Source of the DNA: an uncultured Porphyromonadaceae bacterium
GTDB lineage: Bacteria > Bacteroidota > Bacteroidia > Bacteroidales > Muribaculaceae
Assembly: GCA_947178245.1 (NCBI GenBank)
Contig: CAMWXO010000002.1
Location: 1 to 35,165 of the forward strand
Direction of reading: 5' to 3'
DNA: 35,165 bases
Of this stretch, positions 1 through 8,051 are shown one piece after another. A program made the translations under genes and the position numbers. Each line of letters begins with the position of its first letter. Within the stretch, counting starts at the first letter, position 1. The notes beneath the pieces are model-generated. The model made no database searches and was not told the DNA's origin. It worked only from the letters and a program-made list of their open reading frames with translations.

Positions 1-3
1 ACC

Positions 4-987
4 ATGATTAACCCTGAAAAAAGATACCTTTTCCCTGCCGACTATATGGCAGACCCCAGTGTGCACGTATTCAACGGCAAGATCTACATTTATCCCTCTC
101 ACGACTGGGAGTGTGAGAATGTGGAAAACGACAACGGCGACCAGTATGTGATGAAAGACATGCACGTGCTTTCGATCGACGGCGACCCGATGACGGGCAA
201 GGTGACCGACCACGGAAAAGCACTCGACATAGCCGACATACCCTGGGCCGGACGTCAGCTCTGGGATTGCGACGTGGCCGAGAAAGATGGGAAATACTAC
301 CTCTATTTCCCTCTGAAAGACAAGAACGACATCTTCCGCGTGGGTGTGGCCGTAGGCGATCGTCCGGAAGGGCCGTTCATACCTCAGCCGGATCCCATCC
401 GAGGCAGTTACTCCATCGATATGTGTGTGCTGAAGGATGGCGAGGACTATTACATGTATTTCGGCGGCCTATGGGGCGGACAGCTTCAGCGCTATAAGGA
501 CAACAAGGCGCTCGAGGTGCCATATCTTCCCGAAGGAGATGCCGACTCCCTGCCGAGCCGTTGCGTGCGTCTGAGCAAAGACATGCTGCAGTTTGCCGAG
601 GAGCCCCGTCCCGTGCAGGTTGTAGATGAGGAAGGCAAGCCCCTGAAGGCAAATGATCCCCACCGCTTCTTCGAAGCTTCCTGGGTGCATAAGATGGGCG
701 ACAAGTACATCTTCTCTTACTCCACCGGCGACAGCCATCTGCTCTGCTATGCTGTGGGCGACAATCCGTATGGCCCCTTCACCTATCAGGGCGAGATCCT
801 GACCCCCGTAGTGGGTTGGACCACTCACCACAGCATCATTGAATACGATGGCAAGTGGTATCTCTTCCATCATGACAGTGTTCCCTCGGGAGGCAAGTCA
901 TGGCTCCGTAGCCTAAAGGTGTGTGAGCTCACATTCGACGAAAACGGCAAGATCCGCACCATCGACGGCGGCGGATCAGCCGAGTAA
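4..987 (+). CDS. Glycoside hydrolase family 43, probably cytoplasmic
   Basis: This 327-residue protein is a five-bladed beta-propeller GH43 enzyme, a family of mostly alpha-L-arabinofuranosidases and beta-xylosidases. The expected inverting catalytic triad can be placed: Asp17 as base (ADPSVHVFNGKIY), Asp139 as pKa modulator (YSIDMCVLKDG) and Glu224 as acid (FFEASWVHKMGDKY). Repeated blade motifs such as GKYYLYFPLKD and DGKWYLFHHD support the fold. The ATG lies 4 bases into the window and the frame stays open upstream, so a longer N-terminus cannot be excluded. However, the catalytic Asp so close to Met1 is normal for signal-less GH43 proteins. It has no signal peptide, unlike every other hydrolase in the operon, so it may act in the cytoplasm on imported oligosaccharides. 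It is 75 bp upstream of a GH31 gene in the same orientation. The GH43 assignment is firm; substrate is not determined. Confidence 0.85.
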   Translation: MINPEKRYLFPADYMADPSVHVFNGKIYIYPSHDWECENVENDNGDQYVMKDMHVLSIDGDPMTGKVTDHGKALDIADIPWAGRQLWDCDVAEKDGKYYLYFPLKDKNDIFRVGVAVGDRPEGPFIPQPDPIRGSYSIDMCVLKDGEDYYMYFGGLWGGQLQRYKDNKALEVPYLPEGDADSLPSRCVRLSKDMLQFAEEPRPVQVVDEEGKPLKANDPHRFFEASWVHKMGDKYIFSYSTGDSHLLCYAVGDNPYGPFTYQGEILTPVVGWTTHHSIIEYDGKWYLFHHDSVPSGGKSWLRSLKVCELTFDENGKIRTIDGGGSAE

Positions 988-1004
988 GTAAGTTTGACCG
1001 ACAG

Positions 1005-1032
1005 ACAGGGGCAAGGCTTGCCTTGCCCCTGT
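1005..1032 (+). promoter_or_regulatory. Intra-operon perfect hairpin
   Basis: A perfect 13-bp inverted repeat (ACAGGGGCAAGGC, TT, GCCTTGCCCCTGT) fills the gap between the GH43 and GH31 genes. No U-tract follows (GTGATTTAAC), so it is not a standard intrinsic terminator. It could protect the 3' end of a processed mRNA or partly attenuate readthrough; that role is inferred. Confidence 0.55.
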
Positions 1033-1062
1033 GATTTAACATAAACAAACATCTTTTCCATA

Positions 1063-3477
1063 ATGAGACATCTATTTCTTGCGCTGCTCTCCATAATCAG
1101 CGTCTGTGCTTCAGCCGGCACTCCGTTCATTGATTTTATAACTCCTACCATAGTCAGGGTGAGATGGAATCCTGAAGGTGTGAAAACCGATAATGCCACC
1201 GGCGTGTGCAGAACTTCTTACACTCCGGTAGATGTGAAGACCGAGCGGCGCGGCGGTGTGACATGCATACAGTCTGATTCGCTGAAAGTAGAGGTCTCGG
1301 ATAAGGGAAAGATAGATTTTTTTGAAAAGTCGGGCGATCGGTTTGTCCGTGTTCTGAGCACAGCCGATCAGGCGATAGCGGTGCGTGCGTTCGATTGCGA
1401 CACGGTGGTGCGCGAGCGTGTGGTCTATGACGACGCCTCGGCGAGAATGGAAGATACGGCCAATGGCAAAGTCACGGTCAAGGATGTGATAAGCCGCGAC
1501 ACTATCGGCATAAGCCGCAGATTCCGTATGTCATTCATCAACGAGGGGGAAGCCCTCTACGGCCTGGGTTCCCAGATGGAAGACTATATGAATCTGATGG
1601 GAAAGAACCTGTATCTCACCCAGCACAATCTGAAGATCATGGTGCCGATGCTTGTCTCCACCAAGGGCTACGGCCTTCTCTTTGATGCCGGTTGCTCCAT
1701 GAAGTTTGAGAGCGATCCCCTGCTTAGGTCAGGTAACGCTCCCTACGCGCAGATGACCACCATAGAGTTCGAGGCGGCCAATACTGTAGACTATTACTTC
1801 ATTATGGGCTCAGAGATGGAGCAGGTGATTGAGGGCTACCGCTATCTCACGGGCAATGTCTCGATGATGCCCCGCTATCTGTTTGGCTACACACAGTCAA
1901 AAGAGAGATATGTCTCGAGCGATGATATAGTGAACACTGTCAAGGAATACCGCCGTCGCCATGTGCCTCTCGACATGATTGTGCAGGACTGGAACTATTG
2001 GCCTCAGGGGTGGGGCTACATGAAGATGAACCGTCAGTATTATCCCGATCCGAAAGCACTGGCCGACTCGGTGCATGCCCTCGACGCCAAGCTGATGGTG
2101 AGCATCTGGGCCAATCCCCAGTATTGTCCGGAGGAAGAAGATTTCAGAAGCAAAGGTCTCATGCTCGAGCATTCGGTGTATGATGCCTTTAATCCGGATG
2201 CCAGAGACCTCTACTGGCAGTATGCCGACAACGAATTTTTCAGCAACGGTTTCGATGCCTGGTGGTGTGACAGCAGCGAGCCTCTCGACGGCGACTGGAA
2301 CCAGATTCCGGAGCCTGTGAACGGCAAGCCTTACGGCTGGGACGACCATGAACGCCGCTGGCACCTCAACGATGCAGTCCTCTCGGAGGCTTTGGGGGCG
2401 GAACGCGCATGTCTCTACTCTTTGAATCATGCCAAGGGCATTTATGACCATCAGCGTGCCGCCACCGATAGGAAGCGTGTGGTGAATCTGACACGCTCAT
2501 CATTTGCCGGACAGCAGAAATACGGCACTATCGTCTGGAACGGCGACACCCATGCTTCGTGGAACTCCTTCAAGCAGCAGATTCCGTCAGGACTCAACTA
2601 TTTTGCCACGGGCAACCCTTACTGGACTGTAGACGTCGGGTCGTTCTTCACTAAAAACGGTGGACGTTGGTTCTGGAAAGGAGAGTTCCCCGAAGGGGTG
2701 AAGGATGATGCCTATAAGGAGTATTACACGCGTATGTTCCAGTGGGGCACGTTCCTCCCGGTGCTGCGCAGCCATGGCACAGACACACCCCGCGAGATAT
2801 GGCAGTTCGGAGAGGAGGGCTCGCCCTATTACGACGCCATCCTCAAGATGATAAAGTTGCGCTATAGCCTTCTGCCCTATATCTACAGTATGGCCGACCG
2901 GCAGACGAGAAGCGGCTTCTCGATGGCACGTCCGTTGGCTTTCGATTTCCCGAAAGACGTGAAGGTGCACGACATAAAGGATCAGTATATGTTCGGCGAT
3001 ATCATGGTGTGTCCTGTCACCGATCCCGGAGTTGAGTCGAGAGAAGTATATCTGCCCGCGGGTTCTGAGTGGATTGATTTTTGGACCGGCAAGCGCTTTG
3101 CCGGAGGTGAGGTCATCACAGCCGACGCGCCGCTCAGCAGTCTGCCGCTCTTCGTGAAAGGCGGAAGCATAATACTTACGACGGAACCCGTAGAGCATTC
3201 CGGGGCTTCGGTAGGACAGCCCGTGAATATCGACATATATCCCGGCCGCGACGCGACTTTCACCCTCTATGATGATGCCGGCGACACGTATGACTTCGAG
3301 AAAGGGGAGTACACGCGCATCAATCTCGACTGGAATGATGCAAAAGGAGTGCTGACCATCTCCGAGGCTGAAGGCACATATCCTGAGAATCTTCCCGTCA
3401 GGAATCTTGTAGTGCGCAAGGATGGCAAGACAAAAAAAGTGAATTATAAGGGAAAGAAGACCGTAGTGAAGATATAA
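1063..3477 (+). CDS. Secreted glycoside hydrolase family 31 (alpha-xylosidase/alpha-glucosidase type)
   Basis: This 804-residue GH31 enzyme starts with a signal peptide (MRHLFLALLSIISVCASAG), so it is exported. The layout is an N-terminal beta-sandwich (about 20-250), a catalytic TIM barrel (about 260-600) and C-terminal beta-domains, the usual length for the family. The retaining nucleophile is Asp403 in DAWWCDSSEP and the acid/base is Asp495 in VWNGDTHASW. The motifs QDWNYWPQGWG and LLPYIYSMA are also family-typical. Known members cleave terminal alpha-xylose or alpha-glucose; next to GH2, GH95 and GH43 enzymes, an alpha-xylosidase acting on xyloglucan-like side chains is the best guess. 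It lacks the PA14 insert found in some Bacteroides alpha-xylosidases. It differs clearly from the second GH31 in this operon, including around the nucleophile, so the two may have different linkages or act at different steps. Confidence 0.88.
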   Translation: MRHLFLALLSIISVCASAGTPFIDFITPTIVRVRWNPEGVKTDNATGVCRTSYTPVDVKTERRGGVTCIQSDSLKVEVSDKGKIDFFEKSGDRFVRVLSTADQAIAVRAFDCDTVVRERVVYDDASARMEDTANGKVTVKDVISRDTIGISRRFRMSFINEGEALYGLGSQMEDYMNLMGKNLYLTQHNLKIMVPMLVSTKGYGLLFDAGCSMKFESDPLLRSGNAPYAQMTTIEFEAANTVDYYFIMGSEMEQVIEGYRYLTGNVSMMPRYLFGYTQSKERYVSSDDIVNTVKEYRRRHVPLDMIVQDWNYWPQGWGYMKMNRQYYPDPKALADSVHALDAKLMVSIWANPQYCPEEEDFRSKGLMLEHSVYDAFNPDARDLYWQYADNEFFSNGFDAWWCDSSEPLDGDWNQIPEPVNGKPYGWDDHERRWHLNDAVLSEALGAERACLYSLNHAKGIYDHQRAATDRKRVVNLTRSSFAGQQKYGTIVWNGDTHASWNSFKQQIPSGLNYFATGNPYWTVDVGSFFTKNGGRWFWKGEFPEGVKDDAYKEYYTRMFQWGTFLPVLRSHGTDTPREIWQFGEEGSPYYDAILKMIKLRYSLLPYIYSMADRQTRSGFSMARPLAFDFPKDVKVHDIKDQYMFGDIMVCPVTDPGVESREVYLPAGSEWIDFWTGKRFAGGEVITADAPLSSLPLFVKGGSIILTTEPVEHSGASVGQPVNIDIYPGRDATFTLYDDAGDTYDFEKGEYTRINLDWNDAKGVLTISEAEGTYPENLPVRNLVVRKDGKTKKVNYKGKKTVVKI

Positions 3478-3561
3478 CCTACGAATATTAAAATTTCGCG
3501 GGTAATTTCGACGTGCGGATATCGTTATCAAAATGAGCAAATACTTAAAAAATACAAAATA

Positions 3562-4905
3562 ATGAAAAGAAATCTTTTGGCATTGGCTGCCATAGGTGCT
3601 GTAATCGCGCCGGCGGCTCTCGCCGAGGGTAACATGCCCCTCGTTCAGACCAAGTATACGGCCGACCCGGCACCGATCGTGCGTAATGACACCATCTATC
3701 TCTATACATCACACGATGAGGACAATGCCGAAGGATTCCTGATGAAAAACTGGCTGCTCTATACTTCTACCGATATGGTGAACTGGCAAGACCGCGGTGT
3801 GGCAGCCTCGCTCGAGGACTTCAAGTGGTTTGACGGCAAAAACGGAGCATGGGCCATCCAGGTGGTGGAGCGCAACGGCAAATGGTATATGTATTGCCCT
3901 ATCCACGGACACGGAATAGGAGTGCTCGTGGCCGATTCGCCCTACGGCCCCTTCAAGGATCCTATAGGCGAGCCCCTCATCTGGCAGAAAGAGCATTGGT
4001 ATGACATCGACCCCACTGTCTTCGTTGACGAGGACGGACAGGCATACTTGTACTGGGGAAATCCTCACCTCTACATGGTGAAACTCAACGATGACATGAT
4101 CTCCTACTCGGGCAATATCGTGCAGCATCCCGATATCCCCGACTATCAGGAAGGCCCCTGGTTCTATCGCCGCGGAGATAACTATTATCTTGCTTTCGCC
4201 TCTACATGCTGCCCCGAAGGCATAGGATATGCCATGAGTAAGTCGCCCACGGGCCCGTGGGAATACAAGGGCCATATCATGGATCACACCGACCGCACAC
4301 GTGGCAATCATCCCGGTATAATCGACTACAAAGGTAAGAGTTATCTGTTCGGCCAGAACACCGAACTTCTCAAGCTGGAGCAGCCTGAATATCTCGAGCG
4401 CCGCTCGGTGAGCGCCGCCGAGATGCACTATAACGCCGACGGAACCATTCAGGAAGTGCCCTATTGGTTTGACAACGAACTGAAGCAGATCGAGCCGTTA
4501 GACCCCTACAGAAGGGTGGAGGCCGAGACCATGTCGTGGGGCTACGGAATGCGCACCACTCCCCGCAACCCATGGGGGCCGCAGAAGTGGAATCAGCTTG
4601 TCACCGCTATCGATGACGGAGAATATATAAAGGTGAGCGGCGTGGATTTCGCCGATGGCCCGAAAGAATTCTCAATCGACGCGCAGTGTCCCCTCTATGG
4701 CGGTGTGATCGAGCTCCATGTCGATGATGTGGATGGCCCTCAGATTGGAACCGTCACTATCGATGGCACCAAAAACAAGATCAAGACTTTCACCACCCCC
4801 GTGGAGAGTGTCAAGGGCATACATGACCTCTATCTCGTATTCAAGGGTTCAAAACGTCAGAAAAAGAATCTCTTCAACCTCGACAGCTGGGCATTCTCGC
4901 GTTGA
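3562..4905 (+). CDS. Secreted GH43 with C-terminal CBM6-like module
   Basis: This 447-residue enzyme has a signal peptide (MKRNLLALAAIGAVIAPAALA), a GH43 beta-propeller (about 28-310) and a C-terminal beta-sandwich (about 315-447). The latter starts with RRVEAETMSWG, the typical opening of a CBM6 module. The catalytic candidates are Asp35 (YTADPAPIV), Asp150 (WYDIDPTVFVDEDG) and Glu197 (DYQEGPWFYRRGD). GH43-CBM6 proteins are commonly arabinofuranosidases or beta-xylosidases on arabinoxylan or xyloglucan, with the CBM holding the enzyme on the chain. It sits 84 bp after the GH31 gene, and its stop codon is 47 bp before the GH2 start. The two GH43 enzymes here differ in export and domain content, suggesting one extracellular/periplasmic and one cytoplasmic step. 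Exact substrate is inferred only. Confidence 0.88.
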   Translation: MKRNLLALAAIGAVIAPAALAEGNMPLVQTKYTADPAPIVRNDTIYLYTSHDEDNAEGFLMKNWLLYTSTDMVNWQDRGVAASLEDFKWFDGKNGAWAIQVVERNGKWYMYCPIHGHGIGVLVADSPYGPFKDPIGEPLIWQKEHWYDIDPTVFVDEDGQAYLYWGNPHLYMVKLNDDMISYSGNIVQHPDIPDYQEGPWFYRRGDNYYLAFASTCCPEGIGYAMSKSPTGPWEYKGHIMDHTDRTRGNHPGIIDYKGKSYLFGQNTELLKLEQPEYLERRSVSAAEMHYNADGTIQEVPYWFDNELKQIEPLDPYRRVEAETMSWGYGMRTTPRNPWGPQKWNQLVTAIDDGEYIKVSGVDFADGPKEFSIDAQCPLYGGVIELHVDDVDGPQIGTVTIDGTKNKIKTFTTPVESVKGIHDLYLVFKGSKRQKKNLFNLDSWAFSR

Positions 4906-4952
4906 GACTGAAGGCCCCGGTCTCCGAGGCTTGCGCCACAATCCGGAATGCC

Positions 4953-7900
4953 ATGAATTTCAGAACATTCACAGCCATTTTATTGTCGGTTTTCCCGGTT
5001 GCCGTCCTCGCCGGAGGACAGCGTGACTGGGAGAACCCGCTTGTAGTGGGAATCAATAAACTGCCGTATCACGCCACTCTCGGTCTGCCGTCAGGCCATG
5101 CGGAGCGGACTGACAGGGTGAGCCTCGATGGAGAGTGGAGTTTCCGCTGGTCGGCCGATCCTGACAGTCGTCCCGAAGGATTTGAAGCGGAGGGGTATGA
5201 CGTGAGCGGCTGGGATCGTATCTCAGTGCCCGGCAACTGGCAGATGCAGAATTTCGGCAAGCCCATCTACGTCAATATCTCTTATCCTTTTCAGAGAAAC
5301 CGGCCGAGCGTCACTTCCGAGCCTCCCCGGGATTGGTATGCCTATGAGCACCGTAACCCCGTGGGCAGTTATGTGCGCGAGTTTGAGGTCACAACCGGCA
5401 TGCTCGGCAAGAATCTCACCCTCTCGTTCGAGGGGGTGAAGTCGGCGATGTATGTCTGGGTTAACGGCAAGAAGGTAGGCTACAGCCAGAATTCGATGTC
5501 GCCTGCCGAATTTGACATCACTGAATTTGTAAGGCCGGGTGCCAACCGTCTTGCAGTGGAGGTTTACCGCTGGAGCGACGGCAGTTATCTTGAAGATCAG
5601 GATATGTGGCGGCTAAGCGGAATATTCCGGCCGGTCAGCATCTTAGTGCGCCCGAAAGTGCATATCGCCGACTATCGTGTGGATGCGGCTCCTGACGAAG
5701 ATTTCTCTTCGGCTCTGGTCACCGCTGCCGTCAGCGTCTGCAATACGGGCGACGTGCCTGAGAAAGGTGTGTCGGTGAGCATGGATATCGACGGAACCAC
5801 GCTGAGGAGCGCAGCGGCCGACGTGATGCCGGGCGATACCATCGAACTGACACTTAAGCATGAGATGGAAAGTCCGCGCCTGTGGTCGGCCGAGACTCCG
5901 GAACTCTATCCCTATTCGATTACGCTCGCAGATAGGCGTGGCGATACTCTCGATGAATACGCATGGCATCTTGGAGTAAGAAAGGTAGAGACCGATGGTG
6001 AGATTTTCAAGATAAACGGCCGCAACGTGAAGCTGCGCGGGGTGAACCGTCACGACCATCATCCCCGCACGGGCCGATGGGTAGACGATGCAACTCTGGA
6101 GCGCGATCTGCGTCTCATGAAGCAGAACAATATAAATTTCCTTCGCACGTCACACTATCCCGACCGTCCGCTCCTTTATGAATTATGCGACCGCTACGGC
6201 ATCTACGTGATGGACGAGGCCTGCCAGGAAAGTCACGGATATGGCTATGCCAACGAGGAGATGGGCCATGACCAGGACTGGAAGACGGCTCACGTGGACA
6301 GGGCTGTGTCGCTCGTGTCGCGCGACCGCAACCACCCTTCGGTGATCATCTGGAGCCTCGGCAACGAGGGCGGTGTCGGGCCCAATATTCAGGCAATGTA
6401 TGACACGGTAGTGGCTATGGATCCTTCGCGTCTTCCCTTCTATGACTGCAACCCCATCTATTCCGCCCTGCACGACGAGGGGTATCCCACTCCCGACATG
6501 ATACGCGAAAACGCGCGGAAGATTTCGGATAAGCCATACATAGCCAGGGAATATGCACATGCCATGGGCAACTCGATGGGCCACCTGAAGGAATACTGGG
6601 ACGCCATCTATGATGATGAATCGATAGCTGGCGCTGCTATCTGGGACTGGGTGGATCAGGGTATTGCAAAACCTATAGACGGCTCACCGCTACGCCCATC
6701 GGCTTCTTTAGAGCGTGGCAGTGACGAGTTCTGGGCATACGGAGGCGACTTCGGCGACATTCCCAACGACGAAAATTTCTGCATCAATGGTCTTGTGGGG
6801 CCCGACCGCGTGCCGAACCCACATCTTTCAGAAGTCAGACACGTGTATGCCCCGATATGGTTTGAAAAAACCGAGGACGGCCTACGCCTTATCAATCATG
6901 ACAGTTTTACTCCTCTTTCGGCCTACGATTACACCTACGAGCTGCTTTCAGGGGGAGACATCATAGCAGAGGGAAGCCTCGAACTTTCGGGCGATATGCT
7001 TCCCATGCCCGATTACAAGGCTGATCCCCGCGGAGTATGGGTGAATGTCTACGCTCGTCTGCCCGAGGCTACACTCTGGGCCGATAAAGGCCATGCGGTG
7101 GCGGCTGAACAATTTCAACTTACCCCATACGTGCTGCCGCAAATAATGAAGAGTGGAAAGACACCACGCGTGAGCAGGAAACGGGAAGAGATGATAATAA
7201 AGGCCACGGATTCCCAATTCACCGTAGATTCATCAGGGGCGCTGACCTCATGGCGCAAAGATGGTCACGAACTGCTCCGCGCTCCGCTCGAACCATATTT
7301 CAGGAAGCCGGAAAACGACAACCAGAGCAAGAATGCGTATTACACTAATGAGATGCAGGTGTGGAAAGACATGGCCTCTCTCCGCGAGGTGAAAGATACA
7401 AGAGTCGAGAAAAAAGACGGGCTGGTGGTTATCACCAAATCGTTCACTCTTCCTGTCGGAGCGGATTATGAACTTTCCTATATGTTCGATTGCGACGGCA
7501 AGGTGAAGGTGATGGCATCTTACGCCCCCCTGTCTGACACAATACCTCTGATGCCTAAATTCGGCATGAGGATGCGGCTGCCTGAAGAATTGACCGCTAT
7601 CGAATATCTTGGCCGGGGGCCCGGGGAGAATTATCCCGACAGGAAGCGGGGCTCTTTCATGGGGCACTATTCCATGCCGCTTTCGGAATTTCAGCATGAT
7701 TATATCCGTCCTCAGGACAATGGCAACCGATGTGATGTCTGTTTCATAACGTTCAGCGACACTTCCGGCGGTAGCCTTCCGGTTGTAAGGGTTGATTCGT
7801 CAGGGTCGCCTCTCTGCGTGCGTGCCTGGGACTACGGCGAGGAAGATCTGCAGGAAGCCCGGCATCCCCACGAACTCAAGCGCGGCAGATTCGTGAACGT

Positions 7901-8024
7901 GAATATTGACGATAATGTCCACGGAGTTGGGGGCACTGATACCTGGGGCCGCCCCACGCTGGAGCAGTACACTATAAAAGGAACCGAGCCACACGCTTAT
8001 TCATTTGTTCTCTCCGCTCAATAG
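4953..8024 (+). CDS. Secreted GH2 beta-galactosidase (LacZ-like, large form)
   Basis: This 1,023-residue protein matches the five-domain LacZ architecture: a sugar-binding N-terminal domain (DRVSLDGEWSFRWSADP), immunoglobulin-like domains, a TIM barrel and a C-terminal Bgal_small_N domain near LGRGPGENYPDRKRG. The acid/base is Glu472 in WSLGNEGGVGPN and the nucleophile Glu533 in AREYAHAMGNSMG, the latter diagnostic of beta-galactosidases in GH2. The start is set at the ATG at 4953, which begins a signal peptide (MNFRTFTAILLSVFPVAVLAGG). A TTG-initiated extension from 4902 would overlap the upstream stop and add a non-signal segment, so it was not used. In the operon it would remove terminal beta-galactose, for example after fucose has been taken off by the GH95 enzyme. 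Confidence 0.92.
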   Translation: MNFRTFTAILLSVFPVAVLAGGQRDWENPLVVGINKLPYHATLGLPSGHAERTDRVSLDGEWSFRWSADPDSRPEGFEAEGYDVSGWDRISVPGNWQMQNFGKPIYVNISYPFQRNRPSVTSEPPRDWYAYEHRNPVGSYVREFEVTTGMLGKNLTLSFEGVKSAMYVWVNGKKVGYSQNSMSPAEFDITEFVRPGANRLAVEVYRWSDGSYLEDQDMWRLSGIFRPVSILVRPKVHIADYRVDAAPDEDFSSALVTAAVSVCNTGDVPEKGVSVSMDIDGTTLRSAAADVMPGDTIELTLKHEMESPRLWSAETPELYPYSITLADRRGDTLDEYAWHLGVRKVETDGEIFKINGRNVKLRGVNRHDHHPRTGRWVDDATLERDLRLMKQNNINFLRTSHYPDRPLLYELCDRYGIYVMDEACQESHGYGYANEEMGHDQDWKTAHVDRAVSLVSRDRNHPSVIIWSLGNEGGVGPNIQAMYDTVVAMDPSRLPFYDCNPIYSALHDEGYPTPDMIRENARKISDKPYIAREYAHAMGNSMGHLKEYWDAIYDDESIAGAAIWDWVDQGIAKPIDGSPLRPSASLERGSDEFWAYGGDFGDIPNDENFCINGLVGPDRVPNPHLSEVRHVYAPIWFEKTEDGLRLINHDSFTPLSAYDYTYELLSGGDIIAEGSLELSGDMLPMPDYKADPRGVWVNVYARLPEATLWADKGHAVAAEQFQLTPYVLPQIMKSGKTPRVSRKREEMIIKATDSQFTVDSSGALTSWRKDGHELLRAPLEPYFRKPENDNQSKNAYYTNEMQVWKDMASLREVKDTRVEKKDGLVVITKSFTLPVGADYELSYMFDCDGKVKVMASYAPLSDTIPLMPKFGMRMRLPEELTAIEYLGRGPGENYPDRKRGSFMGHYSMPLSEFQHDYIRPQDNGNRCDVCFITFSDTSGGSLPVVRVDSSGSPLCVRAWDYGEEDLQEARHPHELKRGRFVNVNIDDNVHGVGGTDTWGRPTLEQYTIKGTEPHAYSFVLSAQ

Positions 8025-8051
8025 AAAATGTTTAAATATCAACATAATATC

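Noticed and set aside
2587..3540. A 317-codon open frame on the - strand within the first GH31 gene
   Set aside because: It lies opposite a clearly conserved catalytic domain, has no recognisable domain and mirrors the GC-rich codon pattern of the real gene.
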